From Calditrichales bacterium MX18-03 (GTDB taxonomy: Bacteria > Bacillota > Clostridia > Lutisporales > Lutisporaceae), in contig JAJGRE010000001.1 in assembly GCA_021083345.1 (NCBI GenBank), positions 1,054,001 to 1,118,000 on the forward strand: a stretch of DNA of 64,000 nucleotides. Direction: 5' to 3'. Below the pieces are notes generated by a model. It saw nothing but the letters and a program-made list of their open reading frames with translations. It was not told the DNA's origin and did no database searches. A program made the translations under genes and the position numbers. Position 1 is the stretch's first letter. Each line of letters begins with the position of its first letter. This document shows positions 35,739 through 44,701 of the stretch, piece by piece.

Positions 35739-37106
35739 TTATGCTGCTTCTTCTGTCTGCTCGAATATGATCTCGTCATATTGTGGCTTGTTTCCAAGGT
35801 TTATCAGGATAGAAAGGATGATCCCTACTGCAAGGCCCCATGCTGCACCCCTTGTCGCAAGAACAGCGCCCATAACGCCTGCAATGCCCAGGTCATTGCC
35901 TGTACGTGCCTTCAACACGCCTACCTTAACTGAAACGTAGCCCTGAATCAGCATCGTGGAGGCCAATGCAATGCCAAGTATCGGCTTAACCAGCGTTACA
36001 ATCGGAAGGATGAAATATCCGGTAAGTGTACCGAACCGGAACGAACCTGCTCCTCCGTTGATTGAATCCATTGCTTCCTTGCCATGCTTGTATCTTTCAC
36101 ATACGACGACCTGCATTGCTGCCCACAGGGGACCACACATCGTAATATCAGGTCCGAACAATGACATCAATATGTTTCTTAAACCGAAGACCATATGGGA
36201 ACGATTAGGATTATAATCTATGAGTTCGTCCGGTCTGACTTTGGCTGAATCGTCAAGCAGCGCCTTGGATTGGATCATATCTCCGAATAGTATGATATAA
36301 GCTGAGAATACCATCGGCAGACCACTTATGAACAGCGATAATGGCGGGAAACCTACACCAAAGAAAGTCCATTCTCTAAATAGTGTGCCGAAAGCCGGCT
36401 GTGTAATTCCCCACTCAATGACCGGCCATTTTGTCTCTCCGACGAGAGGGCCTATTACAACTGCAAGGGCAATAACAGGTAGTATTCCGAGGTTCGATAT
36501 CATTTTGAGAACAGCGTTATTGTTTTTGATGCTTTTAAAGTGATTAGAGAACAACAGATAGAATCCAAGTCCGATACAAATCGTGATTGAAATCGGGAAG
36601 GTATCAAAACGCTGACCTTTGTTGAATATGACCATTACTGCAGCAAAGCCTGATCCTACAATAATTCCGCACTGCATCGCGTTCGGTACGAAGGATATGA
36701 TTTTCTTTCCAAAACCTGTAATACCGAGTACAAATGCCAGAAGGCCCAATGTCAGTTCAAAGGCTATCAGAGCCTGAACCCTTTCAGGTCCCATCGGGAA
36801 CTGCGAAACGTAGAGCATGAGAAGCGGTATCGCAGGTGTTACCCACCCGGGCACCACCGGATCACCTAGAAAAATATGAGCGCAATAGAGTATTCCATTC
36901 AGTACAACAACGGCAATTGCAACTTCGAAGGGCATTCCCAAATAGTCCTGCAGCATCGGGATGGCTCCCAGACACACTGCGCACATCAATAAACCTTGTA
37001 GATAATCAGCCCACTCAAATCGGTAGTGAACAAACGGGATACGAATTTTAAAAGGGCCTGCCGGAATGTATGGTTGTTCCTTACCAAATTCTCTTTTCAA
37101 TGCCAC
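35739..37106 (-). CDS. Putative permease, last gene of the 4-hydroxybutyrate operon
   Basis: The 455-aa protein has about 12-14 TM segments and a general resemblance to the NCS2/SulP-type (UraA-like) permeases. WVTPAIPLLMLYVSQF, PNAMQCGIIVGSGFA and GPDITMCGPLWAAMQVVVCERYKHG look like conserved substrate-site helices. I cannot assign a substrate from sequence alone. Being the fifth gene behind abfD and the CoA-transferase (33-bp gap) suggests it carries the carbon source, for example 4-hydroxybutyrate, 4-aminobutyrate or a related acid. ATG 37106 follows AAGGGGGAAT. Confidence 0.75.
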   Translation of the reverse strand: MALKREFGKEQPYIPAGPFKIRIPFVHYRFEWADYLQGLLMCAVCLGAIPMLQDYLGMPFEVAIAVVVLNGILYCAHIFLGDPVVPGWVTPAIPLLMLYVSQFPMGPERVQALIAFELTLGLLAFVLGITGFGKKIISFVPNAMQCGIIVGSGFAAVMVIFNKGQRFDTFPISITICIGLGFYLLFSNHFKSIKNNNAVLKMISNLGILPVIALAVVIGPLVGETKWPVIEWGITQPAFGTLFREWTFFGVGFPPLSLFISGLPMVFSAYIILFGDMIQSKALLDDSAKVRPDELIDYNPNRSHMVFGLRNILMSLFGPDITMCGPLWAAMQVVVCERYKHGKEAMDSINGGAGSFRFGTLTGYFILPIVTLVKPILGIALASTMLIQGYVSVKVGVLKARTGNDLGIAGVMGAVLATRGAAWGLAVGIILSILINLGNKPQYDEIIFEQTEEAA

Positions 37107-37139
37107 AATAATTCCCCCTTATATTCTTTTGTTGGATGT

Positions 37140-38465
37140 TTAAAAACTGCTGCGAAATCTTTTTTCCCATTCTTCTATCAATTGAGGTCTAAAGTCGGGG
37201 TGTGCTATTCCGATTAAAGCTCTTCCTCGCTCTTTCAGACTTCTGCCTTTGAGATCCGCAATACCGTATTCCGTTACGATAAATCGGACATCATTCCTCG
37301 AAGTCGTTACCGCACCTCCTTCATCTAAAAACGGGACAATTCTGGATACCTTTCCGCCCGAGGCGGTCGAAGGCATGGCTATGATCGATTTTCCATCCTG
37401 CGCCATGCTTGCCCCTCTGACAAAATCCACCTGGCCTCCCACACCGCTGAATTGTTTAAGACCGATGGTTTCCGACGCGACCTGACCCATCAGGTCCACC
37501 TGCACACAAGAATTGACGGACACCATCTTGTAGTTTTTCATGATCACCACAGGGTTGTTTACATAATCCACAGGGTGCATTTCAACCATGGGATTATTGT
37601 TTACAAAATCGTATAACCGCTTGGTTCCCATCAGGAAGGTGACGACAATCTTACCCGGATGCAGCGTTTTCATCCGGTTGGTAACGACACCCGCTTCCAC
37701 TAGTTCGACGACGCCATCAGAAATCATTTCCGAGTGAATCCCCAGATCCTTTTTATCCTTCAAGAAAAGCAGCACTGCATCCGGTATGGCGCCAATTCCA
37801 AGCTGCAGAGTGGATCCATCTTCTATCAGCGAAGCGCAGTTCTCTCCGATAGCCCTTTCAACTTCCGTTATTTGCGGAGGTTTTAGTTCTACCAAAGGAT
37901 ATGAAGCTTCAACAAAGTAGTCGACCTCCGAGACATGAACGAAGGAATCTCCCATAGTTCTCGGCATTCTGTCATTCACCTGCGCAATAACGGTTTTTGC
38001 ACTTTTCAGCGCCGGTTTTGTATAGTCCACCGATACGCCCAGGCTGCAATAGCCATGTTCATCCGGCGAGCTGAGCTGTACAAGTGCAACATCTACAGGT
38101 AAATAGCCTTCGCGGAAAAGCTTTGGGACCTCAGAGAAGAAACAAGGTGTATAATCCGCTCTGCCTTCGCTTACTGCCTCTCTCGTAACTGCCCCCACAA
38201 AAATGGCATTATGGTGAAAGTGTGGAGCCATCTCAGGTTTTGTATACGCACCCTTGCCCATCGCTACCATGTGAACGATTTCAACATTGTTGTAAAGTTC
38301 CTTATTCCTTACCATGGCCTCTACAATCTCAAGAGGCTCCCCCACTGCATGCCCTAACACGACCCTGTCACCGGATTTTATTTTGCCGACTGCCTCATCG
38401 GCACTAACAACTCTTTCTCTGTACAAAGTCTTCCAGTCCAATTGCACCACCCTTTCGAGCATCAT
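37140..38465 (-). CDS. abfT: 4-Hydroxybutyrate CoA-transferase
   Basis: The 441-aa protein is an acetyl-CoA hydrolase/transferase family member. It is strikingly close, as far as I recall, to C. aminobutyricum AbfT: SLIEDGSTLQLGIGAIPDAV, HSEMISDGVVELVEAG with the catalytic Glu, TFLMGTKRLYDF, GLKQFSGVGGQVDFVRGAS and TSRNDVRFIVTEYGIADLKG. It moves CoA from acetyl-CoA or butyryl-CoA to 4-hydroxybutyrate. The start codon overlaps the stop of the small gene before it (TGATG), showing translational coupling. The GAGG site is within the end of that gene. Confidence 0.95.
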   Translation of the reverse strand: MMLERVVQLDWKTLYRERVVSADEAVGKIKSGDRVVLGHAVGEPLEIVEAMVRNKELYNNVEIVHMVAMGKGAYTKPEMAPHFHHNAIFVGAVTREAVSEGRADYTPCFFSEVPKLFREGYLPVDVALVQLSSPDEHGYCSLGVSVDYTKPALKSAKTVIAQVNDRMPRTMGDSFVHVSEVDYFVEASYPLVELKPPQITEVERAIGENCASLIEDGSTLQLGIGAIPDAVLLFLKDKKDLGIHSEMISDGVVELVEAGVVTNRMKTLHPGKIVVTFLMGTKRLYDFVNNNPMVEMHPVDYVNNPVVIMKNYKMVSVNSCVQVDLMGQVASETIGLKQFSGVGGQVDFVRGASMAQDGKSIIAMPSTASGGKVSRIVPFLDEGGAVTTSRNDVRFIVTEYGIADLKGRSLKERGRALIGIAHPDFRPQLIEEWEKRFRSSF

Positions 38466-38737
38466 TGATCCTCAATTTTCTTTATTAACTCTTCGTATGC
38501 TGCTGAAAAATCATCTTCCCTGGCTATGATTATTACAGCACCTTTATGCTTAAGTCTGCTGTAATCCGCGCACCTGCTGCTGCACCCGCAAATGACCACA
38601 AGAACATCATAGTCTTTTCCTTCACGGGCAGTTTCAACGGTATACGTTTTGTCCCCAGTTGCTGTAAGGCGCCTTACCATTCCAGCCCGGTCATATTTTG
38701 GGTTGCAGCCGCCGCAGTATTTAATTCCGGCTTTCAA
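38462..38737 (-). CDS. Small Cys-rich protein, 91 aa, in the 4-hydroxybutyrate operon
   Basis: The protein starts MKAGIKYCGGCNPKYDRAG and later has VVICGCSSRCADYSRL, giving five cysteines in CxxC-like and CxCxxxC patterns suited to a metal or Fe-S centre or a thiol relay. Hydrophobic strands (YDVLVVICGCS, KGAVIIIARE) suggest a small alpha/beta fold. The CGGCNP..DR motif seems to recur in anaerobic Clostridia next to Fe-S enzymes, but I know no function. It lies 1 bp from the Nfu-like gene and overlaps abfT, so an accessory role for the Fe-S dehydratase is a fair guess. Confidence 0.75.
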   Translation of the reverse strand: MKAGIKYCGGCNPKYDRAGMVRRLTATGDKTYTVETAREGKDYDVLVVICGCSSRCADYSRLKHKGAVIIIAREDDFSAAYEELIKKIEDQ

Positions 38738-38738
38738 A

Positions 38739-39029
38739 TCAATTCCCCTTATCTGCTCTTTTATTCAAAATCTGCCTTGCCAGATCCAGCATATCAGCGC
38801 TAACCGCATCCGCGAGTATCACTTGCTTTATTTCCCTGATTTCATGCTTTAATGCTGTTGCGACAATTTCCTCAACGGTGATTCTTGCCGAAGGGCACCC
38901 GCTGCAGTTGCCAAGAAGTCTTACGGTGACAATGCCGTCAATGGCTTCCACAACCTCAATGTCTCCATGGTGGTTTTTCAGGTAGGGCTTTACTTTTTCT
39001 TCAATTATTTTTTGAACCTTGTCAAGCAT
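38739..39029 (-). CDS. Nfu-type Fe-S scaffold domain protein
   Basis: The 96-aa protein is a single NifU C-terminal (Nfu) domain. It begins KVQKIIEEKVKPYLKNHHGDIEVVEAIDGIVTVRLLGNCSGCPSARITVEEIV, where CSGC is the cluster-binding pair. Nfu proteins hand 4Fe-4S clusters to apo-enzymes. The gene lies 22 bp behind abfD, whose product needs a 4Fe-4S cluster, so dedicated cluster supply is likely. ATG 39029 follows GAGGGAACGAT; the longer frame is not supported. Confidence 0.93.
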   Translation of the reverse strand: MLDKVQKIIEEKVKPYLKNHHGDIEVVEAIDGIVTVRLLGNCSGCPSARITVEEIVATALKHEIREIKQVILADAVSADMLDLARQILNKRADKGN

Positions 39030-39051
39030 ATCGTTCCCTCGAATCCAATGG

Positions 39052-40515
39052 TTAGATTTTGCTCTCATCTATTCTGGCTATCGCTTTTGCCAGCTCTTTC
39101 TTATGTGCCAGGTTACCTTGCCGCGCAATCATGATCCGCTGTGCCTGAGGTGAGCCCGCACCATGCATGGATTCTGTCCTGTAGCCTACTGCTGCCGTAC
39201 CTAATGTAAGGTTTTCGATCAAGCGCAGAATTCTCATTCTGTTTTCCGTAGAAACGGTGGCGACACCCTTCAGATATTTTTCTATATATGGACCTACCTT
39301 CGGATCTCTGAAATCCTGCTCGGAAGGCATCGTTACCATGATTCCGCCGGCTATATCCTCTGCCAGACGCGCTATTTCATATGGGAACCGCGTTACATTC
39401 TGTTTGCATACATTGGCGAGCAGCAAATCAATCTGATAGTTTCCTGCTTCAGTGGGGTATCCTTCCGCCGAACAGGCTATTCCGCAGCTGTATAAGGTTT
39501 CGTTCAAATGTGTCATTTCAATAAGTTTATCTTTTATATGAGATGCTTTTGCTGCACCGTTATAATCTGCAGCAAGTGCCGCAGCCCCGATCAAAACATC
39601 ACCTACGCCTACCTTGCAGCCGCCGTAGCTCTGCCTGTGATAGCCTGCAAACCGCTCAACCAGTTCGCCTGCATAATCCGTTTCTCCATTCAAGAAAATC
39701 CTCTCATTTGGCACGAACACGTTATCGAATATGACCAATGCTTCATGGCCGCCAAAGTTCTTATTGCCGACATCGATGTCAGCACCTTCTTCCAGTTTTC
39801 GGGTATCGCAGGATTGTCTTCCATAGATCATAAAAATACCATCTGTATCGGTAGGTACCGCAAATGCAATGGTCCAATCCTTGTCTTCCGGCCTCATTGC
39901 AATGGTTGGCATTACAATGACTTCATGAGAATTGACCATACCGGTCTGATGTACCTTGGCACCTTTAACGACAACACCATCCGGCCTTCTTTCAACAATA
40001 CGGAGATACAGGTCTTTATCTGCCTGCTGACTGGGTGACAAGCCTCTGTCACCTTTTGGATCCGTCATTGCGCCATCAACTGTCAAGTCGTTCTTCTGCA
40101 CAAATTCCCAGTATTTCCTGAAATTCTGATGGTAGTTGGTCCCATATGCCTTGTCAGCATCGAAAGTTGTGCTGAACAGTGCATTTCCTGCATCCATACC
40201 GACACATCTCTGAAAACAGGCTGCTGTATTTTGTCCCAGCAACCTTAGCATTTTTACCTTTTTTCGCAGATCATCCGTGCTTTGGTGCAGGTGCGTGAAT
40301 CTGTTTATCTTTTCACCGGTCAGGTTTGATGTTGCCGTCATCAAGTCTTCATATTCAGGGTTTTCCGCAAAGGCATATGTCATGGAAACCGAATTCATAG
40401 AGGGTCGAATAATCGGATGGTCCACTGTGTTTTGAACAAGCTCTCCAAACATGTAAACCTTCAGATCCAGTTTACGCAAGCTTTCTACATATTGGTCCCT
40501 GGTCATTAAAGCCAT
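39052..40515 (-). CDS. abfD: 4-Hydroxybutyryl-CoA dehydratase / vinylacetyl-CoA isomerase
   Basis: The 487-aa protein matches AbfD of C. aminobutyricum along its full length. It keeps the cluster Cys pair CFQRCVGMD (near residues 100-104) and the HRQSYGGCKVGVGD segment with the His and Cys ligands. ADIDVGNKNFGGHEALVIFDNVF and YRTESMHGAGSPQAQRIMIARQGN are also diagnostic. The FAD and 4Fe-4S enzyme dehydrates 4-hydroxybutyryl-CoA to crotonyl-CoA and is oxygen sensitive. ATG 40515 follows AAAGGAAGGAT. The gene leads a five-gene operon from a sigma-54 promoter 50 bp upstream. Confidence 0.97.
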   Translation of the reverse strand: MALMTRDQYVESLRKLDLKVYMFGELVQNTVDHPIIRPSMNSVSMTYAFAENPEYEDLMTATSNLTGEKINRFTHLHQSTDDLRKKVKMLRLLGQNTAACFQRCVGMDAGNALFSTTFDADKAYGTNYHQNFRKYWEFVQKNDLTVDGAMTDPKGDRGLSPSQQADKDLYLRIVERRPDGVVVKGAKVHQTGMVNSHEVIVMPTIAMRPEDKDWTIAFAVPTDTDGIFMIYGRQSCDTRKLEEGADIDVGNKNFGGHEALVIFDNVFVPNERIFLNGETDYAGELVERFAGYHRQSYGGCKVGVGDVLIGAAALAADYNGAAKASHIKDKLIEMTHLNETLYSCGIACSAEGYPTEAGNYQIDLLLANVCKQNVTRFPYEIARLAEDIAGGIMVTMPSEQDFRDPKVGPYIEKYLKGVATVSTENRMRILRLIENLTLGTAAVGYRTESMHGAGSPQAQRIMIARQGNLAHKKELAKAIARIDESKI

Positions 40516-40564
40516 AATATCCTTCCTTTCAAATAAAGATTTCATTGTCTGCCATCTTATACAT

Positions 40565-40580
40565 TGCAATATTCTTGCCA
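40565..40580 (-). promoter_or_regulatory. Sigma-54 (-24/-12) promoter of the abfD operon
   Basis: On the minus strand the sequence is TGGCAAG-N4-TTGCA (consensus TGGCACG-N4-TTGCW), with the essential GG and GC dinucleotides at the right spacing. The matching activator gene is the next gene upstream. Confidence 0.88.
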
Positions 40581-40739
40581 AGTCCTGAATGAATCAAATT
40601 TTGCAAGGATTTTTAATAAATCATTCACGTTCTGGTCTGTCCCGCCGCCTGCCCCAGCTTCCGTTGCCTTTAGCCCCGGTTTGCAAAGCCTGCCATCACA
40701 TACGTGACCCATATGGAAACAAAAAAGACCAAGCGTAAA

Positions 40740-40759
40740 TTGTTGAAATTTTGCAACAA
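40740..40759. promoter_or_regulatory. Inverted repeat near the abfD promoter (TTGTTG...CAACAA)
   Basis: TTGTTGAAATTTTGCAACAA is a near-perfect dyad about 160 bp before the -24 element. The TTGCAA core also occurs near 40605, at 40681 and in the 40828 element, so it may be a further activator site. Confidence 0.5.
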
Positions 40760-40827
40760 AATAATCATGGTCTTGTCATTTCAATTAAACCTCCACCGGT
40801 TTCAGTCATTTGACTCCAAGCTCAATG

Positions 40828-40844
40828 TGTTGCAATAATGCATC
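40828..40844. promoter_or_regulatory. Shared 17-bp upstream element, copy 1
   Basis: TGTTGCAATAATGCATC occurs here and, in exact reverse complement, at 44601-44617. It lies about 250 bp upstream of the abfD sigma-54 promoter, just after the activator gene's stop, which is where enhancer sites for AAA activators are found. Confidence 0.75.
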
Positions 40845-40850
40845 ATGTTT

Positions 40851-42287
40851 TCATTCCTGCAACACATCCTGCCTGCCGTGTTTCTGCCTCTTCCTCACAA
40901 AGGTTGCCGCGTCTATTTCCAATGCTTTTGCCGCATCCCTGACATTCCCGTATCTTTCGAAAGCTCTTTTTATGAGTTGGTCTTCTACCTTGCCAACAGC
41001 AACCCGCAATGGAATGATTTCATCCGAAAGGGTTATGCATTTTTCGTCTACTGAGCAAACGATTTGTTTGGGAAGATCCTCCCGAACGATCTTATCCTCT
41101 CCGCTCATCACAACGACTCGTTCTACTATGTTTTTCAATTCCCTTACATTTCCAGGCCATTCATATTCATAAAGACACTTCATGGTATCCGCACTAAAAC
41201 TCTTTTTTAAATGATACTTGCTATTGATCTGAGATAAAAAATACCGGATCAGCGGTATAATATCCTGCTGCCGTTCTCTTAAAGGCGGAACAGTCAACGG
41301 TACCACATTCAGTCTGTAATAAAGGTCTTCCCTGAAGCTTTTGTTTTTTACCATTTCCTCCAGATTTCTGTTGGTCGCAGCAATGATCCGAACATCCACC
41401 TTTATCGGATTTACTCCGCCGATTCTCACGATCTCATGCTCTTGCAACACACGTAAGAGCTTAACCTGCAATGGCGGGCTCAATTCACCGACTTCATCCA
41501 AGAACAATGTCCCACCGTCGGCAACCTCAAACAAACCGATTTTGCCTTCTTTGTTCGCACCGGTAAATGCACCCTTCTCGTACCCATATAATTCGGCCTC
41601 AATAAGGTTCTCCGGTATGGCACCACAGTTGATTTTAATATATTGCCTATTCTTTCTGCCGCTGTTGCGAAAGATAAGTTTGGCCAACTCCTCTTTGCCT
41701 ACACCGGTCTCACCAAGCAATAGCACGGTTGTATCCATCAAAGCAACTCTTCTGGCAATCTGTATCACACGAAGCATTTTTATATCCTCTGCGATGATAT
41801 CTTCACTGTCTAGAAGCTGCAGACGCATTTGCTCAATTTCCATGTAATATTTTTGTGCCAGCCTCTCTTTTGCCTCAAGTGCCTCCTTTAGTTCATACAA
41901 TTCGGTTATGTCTCTTACATTGGTGACAACCATCGTGATTTTCCCGTCGGCATTAAATATCGGCGTACCTGTCACAAGCGCTTTCTTACCTGTCTTAAAG
42001 TTCTGTTGTATGGTATTGACACTTCTGCTTCCCAATACCATCAACGTAACAGATTTTGATATATAGCCTTCATCAACCAGATCCTTCATGTTTTTACCGA
42101 GCATTTCTTCTCTTTTCAGACCGGTGATCCGCTCATACGCTTTATTGATTCTTAAAGTATTGGCATTTCCATCGGTAATGTATATACCGTCATAAGAGGA
42201 TTCAATAACTTCATCCATGTTATTCCATATGCTGTGTGAGGCTCTGAGGCTTTCCAGCTCTTTTTGACATTCAGCTAAAGCATTCAT
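40851..42287 (-). CDS. Sigma-54-dependent transcriptional activator (PAS-AAA-HTH)
   Basis: The 478-aa protein has an N-terminal PAS domain (about residues 20-130; SYDGIYITDGNANTLRINKAYERITG), an AAA domain with Walker A GETGVGKEEL, the sigma-54 contact loop GAFTGANKEGK, Walker B GTLFLDEVGEL and RiiAATNRNLEEM. It ends with a C-terminal HTH (VRDAAKALEIDAATFVRKRQ). The PAS domain may bind a pathway intermediate; the ligand is unknown. It lies between the abfD operon and the thiolase operon, both of which have sigma-54 promoters, so it should activate both. ATG 42287 has GGAGG 10 nt upstream. Confidence 0.95.
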   Translation of the reverse strand: MNALAECQKELESLRASHSIWNNMDEVIESSYDGIYITDGNANTLRINKAYERITGLKREEMLGKNMKDLVDEGYISKSVTLMVLGSRSVNTIQQNFKTGKKALVTGTPIFNADGKITMVVTNVRDITELYELKEALEAKERLAQKYYMEIEQMRLQLLDSEDIIAEDIKMLRVIQIARRVALMDTTVLLLGETGVGKEELAKLIFRNSGRKNRQYIKINCGAIPENLIEAELYGYEKGAFTGANKEGKIGLFEVADGGTLFLDEVGELSPPLQVKLLRVLQEHEIVRIGGVNPIKVDVRIIAATNRNLEEMVKNKSFREDLYYRLNVVPLTVPPLRERQQDIIPLIRYFLSQINSKYHLKKSFSADTMKCLYEYEWPGNVRELKNIVERVVVMSGEDKIVREDLPKQIVCSVDEKCITLSDEIIPLRVAVGKVEDQLIKRAFERYGNVRDAAKALEIDAATFVRKRQKHGRQDVLQE

Positions 42288-42427
42288 TTGTTACCAACCT
42301 CCATGTCCAGCTTACACATTAATTGCGGTCCTTCAAGTTTAACATCATTATAGCACATTGACAAAATAGAATGGCAACTGGATTTTTCGTCCTGCTGTTT
42401 TTTTATCTCCTCGATCCGATTTCAGCA

Positions 42428-42462
42428 TCAAAAAAATAAAGGCCCGGATAAAAAATCCGGGC
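42428..42462 (-). terminator. Terminator of the thiolase-reductase operon
   Basis: The stem GCCCGGAT/ATCCGGGC is followed on the minus strand by TTTATTTTTTT. Confidence 0.92.
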
Positions 42463-42468
42463 TCAAAC

Positions 42469-43212
42469 TTAGCCTAAAACCAATCCTCCGTCTACCGAAA
42501 GGACAGCACCTGTGATAAAGCTGGCCTCGTCGGAAGCAAGGAATAAGAATGCACTGGCTATATCTTCCGGTTTGCCCAGCCTCTGAAGCGGTGCCTTTTC
42601 CTTCATCATATCCAGTATCTTTTCCGGAACAGCTTCCGTCATCGGTGTCATGATAAACCCGGGAGCAACCGCGTTGACACGGATACCCTTTCTTCCCAAT
42701 TCCTTTGCCCAAGTCTTTGTCATCCCGATGACGCCCCACTTTGCTGCAGCATAATTGGTCTGACCTACATTACCATAAAGTCCTACAACGGAGGTTGTAT
42801 TCAATATGACGCCGCTACCCTGCTCCATCATTGTATCTGTAACGGCCTGAGCACAGTTGAACACGCCTTTAAGGTTTATGTTAATAACCTTATCGAACTG
42901 TTCCTCAGTCATTTTTTTCAGCATAGCGTCTGCTGTCACACCGGCATTGTTTACCAGTATATCAATTCTTCCCCAGGCACTTTTGACGCCTGCCACCATT
43001 TCATCTACCTGAGCCCGTTTGCTTACATCCACTTTGAAACCCAGGGCTTCCGCACCATAGCTTTTTGCTTCTTCTACGCCGGATTTGATGGCTTCTTCAT
43101 TAGTACCGCAGATAACAACCTTGGCTCCTTCCTTTGCAAACCGCATGGCCGTTTCTCTGCCGATTCCCTTGGTTGAACCGGTAATGATCGCAACTTTATC
43201 TTTTAATCTCAA
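42469..43212 (-). CDS. SDR family 3-oxoacyl reductase (FabG/PhaB-like)
   Basis: The 247-aa Rossmann protein has AIITGSTKGIGRETAM (NAD(P) site), NNAGVTADAML, and the Ser-Tyr-Lys catalytic set in NTTSVVGLYGNVGQTNYAAAKWG. FabG and acetoacetyl-CoA reductase (PhaB) are too alike to separate by reading. Position behind a thiolase on a sigma-54 promoter favours interconversion of 3-hydroxybutyryl-CoA and acetoacetyl-CoA in the 4-hydroxybutyrate route over fatty acid synthesis. The gap to the thiolase is 33 bp. ATG 43212 follows AAGGAGGAAG. Confidence 0.9.
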   Translation of the reverse strand: MRLKDKVAIITGSTKGIGRETAMRFAKEGAKVVICGTNEEAIKSGVEEAKSYGAEALGFKVDVSKRAQVDEMVAGVKSAWGRIDILVNNAGVTADAMLKKMTEEQFDKVININLKGVFNCAQAVTDTMMEQGSGVILNTTSVVGLYGNVGQTNYAAAKWGVIGMTKTWAKELGRKGIRVNAVAPGFIMTPMTEAVPEKILDMMKEKAPLQRLGKPEDIASAFLFLASDEASFITGAVLSVDGGLVLG

Positions 43213-43245
43213 ATTCTTCTTCCTCCTTATAATGTCCCTTTTTGA

Positions 43246-44421
43246 TTATCTTTCTACAACCAGAGCCGTGCCCATGCCGCCGCCGATACAGAGGGTTGCA
43301 AGACCGTGCTTGGCATTTCTTCTCTTCATTTCATAAAGCAGTGTGATCAGGATCCTTGTTCCGCTGGCGCCCACCGGGTGTCCCAATGCGATTGCACCAC
43401 CGTTAACATTGACTTTGCTCATGTCAAGTCCCAATTCCTTAGCTACTGCAAGGGACTGAGCTGCAAATGCTTCATTGGCTTCGACCAGATCGATATCCTC
43501 CAGCTTGAGGTTGGCTCTTTCCAGTGCCTTTTTCACTGCCGGAACCGGCCCTATTCCCATGATGCTGGGATCTACACCTGCGGAGCCGTAGCCTGCAACC
43601 CTGGCCAGGGGTTCGATTCCCAGTTCTTTTGCCTTTTCTGCAGCCATGACGACTACCACTGCAGCGCCGTCATTGATTCCGGAGGCGTTTCCTGCCGTTA
43701 CCGTTCCATCCTTCTTGAAAGCAGGTCTGAGCTTCCCAAGGGCTTCTGCTGTAACGCCTGGTCTGGGGAATTCATCCGTATCCACAACCACATCTCCCTT
43801 TTTGCTGGGGATAATGACGGGTACGATTTCGTCCTTGAACTTGCCTTCCTTGATTGCGGCTTCTGCCTTGTTCTGGCTGGCTGCAGCAAACTGATCCTGC
43901 TCTTCCCTTGTCAAACTATACTTTTCCGCCAGATTTTCGGCAGTCACACCCATGTGGTAGTTATTGAATATATCGGTAAGAGAGTCATGAATCATGGAGT
44001 CAACGACTTCGCCATGACCCATCTTGTAGCCGGTTCTGGCATTTTTGAGCAAATACGGTGCTGCACTCATGTTTTCGGTGCCGCCTGCCACCACCACATC
44101 ACACTCGCCTGTCATAATCTGTTGTGCTGCAATCTGTACCGCTCTGAGACCGGAACCACAAATCATGTTGATGGTGTATGCTGGCTTTTCAACCGGTATG
44201 CCCGATTTTACGGCTACCTGCCTTGCCACGCCCTGTCCTTGACCGGCTTGAAGGATACAGCCCATCACCGTTTCATCAACCATTTCCGGTGAAACCCCTG
44301 CCCTTTTCAAGGCTTCCTTAACGGCAACGACACCCAGATCGACGGCAGAAACGCCCGAAAGGCTGCCGTTGAAGTTACCGATAGGTGTTCTGGCTGCGCC
44401 TACAATTACAACTTCTCGCAT
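43246..44421 (-). CDS. Acetyl-CoA acetyltransferase (thiolase)
   Basis: The 391-aa thiolase has all catalytic residues: Cys in [12 protein letters not shown], His in [12 protein letters not shown] and the second Cys in [30 protein letters not shown] and [17 protein letters not shown] are family blocks. It condenses or cleaves acetoacetyl-CoA; in the fermentation direction it yields acetyl-CoA. It heads a two-gene operon with the SDR reductase. ATG 44421 follows GAGGAGGTAAT; a sigma-54 promoter lies 44 bp upstream. Confidence 0.95.
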   Translation of the reverse strand: MREVVIVGAARTPIGNFNGSLSGVSAVDLGVVAVKEALKRAGVSPEMVDETVMGCILQAGQGQGVARQVAVKSGIPVEKPAYTINMICGSGLRAVQIAAQQIMTGECDVVVAGGTENMSAAPYLLKNARTGYKMGHGEVVDSMIHDSLTDIFNNYHMGVTAENLAEKYSLTREEQDQFAAASQNKAEAAIKEGKFKDEIVPVIIPSKKGDVVVDTDEFPRPGVTAEALGKLRPAFKKDGTVTAGNASGINDGAAVVVVMAAEKAKELGIEPLARVAGYGSAGVDPSIMGIGPVPAVKKALERANLKLEDIDLVEANEAFAAQSLAVAKELGLDMSKVNVNGGAIALGHPVGASGTRILITLLYEMKRRNAKHGLATLCIGGGMGTALVVER

Positions 44422-44464
44422 GAATATATTACCTCCTCAATCAATTTTGTTCGCATTCTAATAA

Positions 44465-44480
44465 TGCAATAAATGTGCCA
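44465..44480 (-). promoter_or_regulatory. Sigma-54 (-24/-12) promoter of the thiolase operon
   Basis: On the minus strand the sequence is TGGCACA-N4-TTGCA, matching consensus in the GG and GC dinucleotides and with the same geometry as the abfD promoter. Confidence 0.9.
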
Positions 44481-44600
44481 GTTCCCGGCGCATTAAAGGA
44501 TATCCATTATTATATACGGAAAAGCATCATAAAAACAGCCCGCACTCTAAAAAATACCTGGTCAAATTGTCTCTAGTTCCAAATATCAGGAACAATGACA

Positions 44601-44617
44601 GATGCATTATTGCAACA
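44601..44617. promoter_or_regulatory. Shared 17-bp upstream element, copy 2
   Basis: GATGCATTATTGCAACA is the exact reverse complement of 40828-40844. It lies about 120 bp upstream of the thiolase sigma-54 promoter. A further TTGTTGCAAAT occurs near 44670. Confidence 0.75.
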
Positions 44618-44701
44618 TCCTTCGAATCTTACCTGCACCGAATGCAAATTCGCAACGCCTTTTATGTTGTTGCAAATCCCGCCCAATATTGGGCGATATT
44701 G

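Noticed and set aside
43306-44292. 328-aa open frame on the plus strand
   Set aside because: It is antisense to the thiolase gene, whose catalytic residues and start site are all in place.
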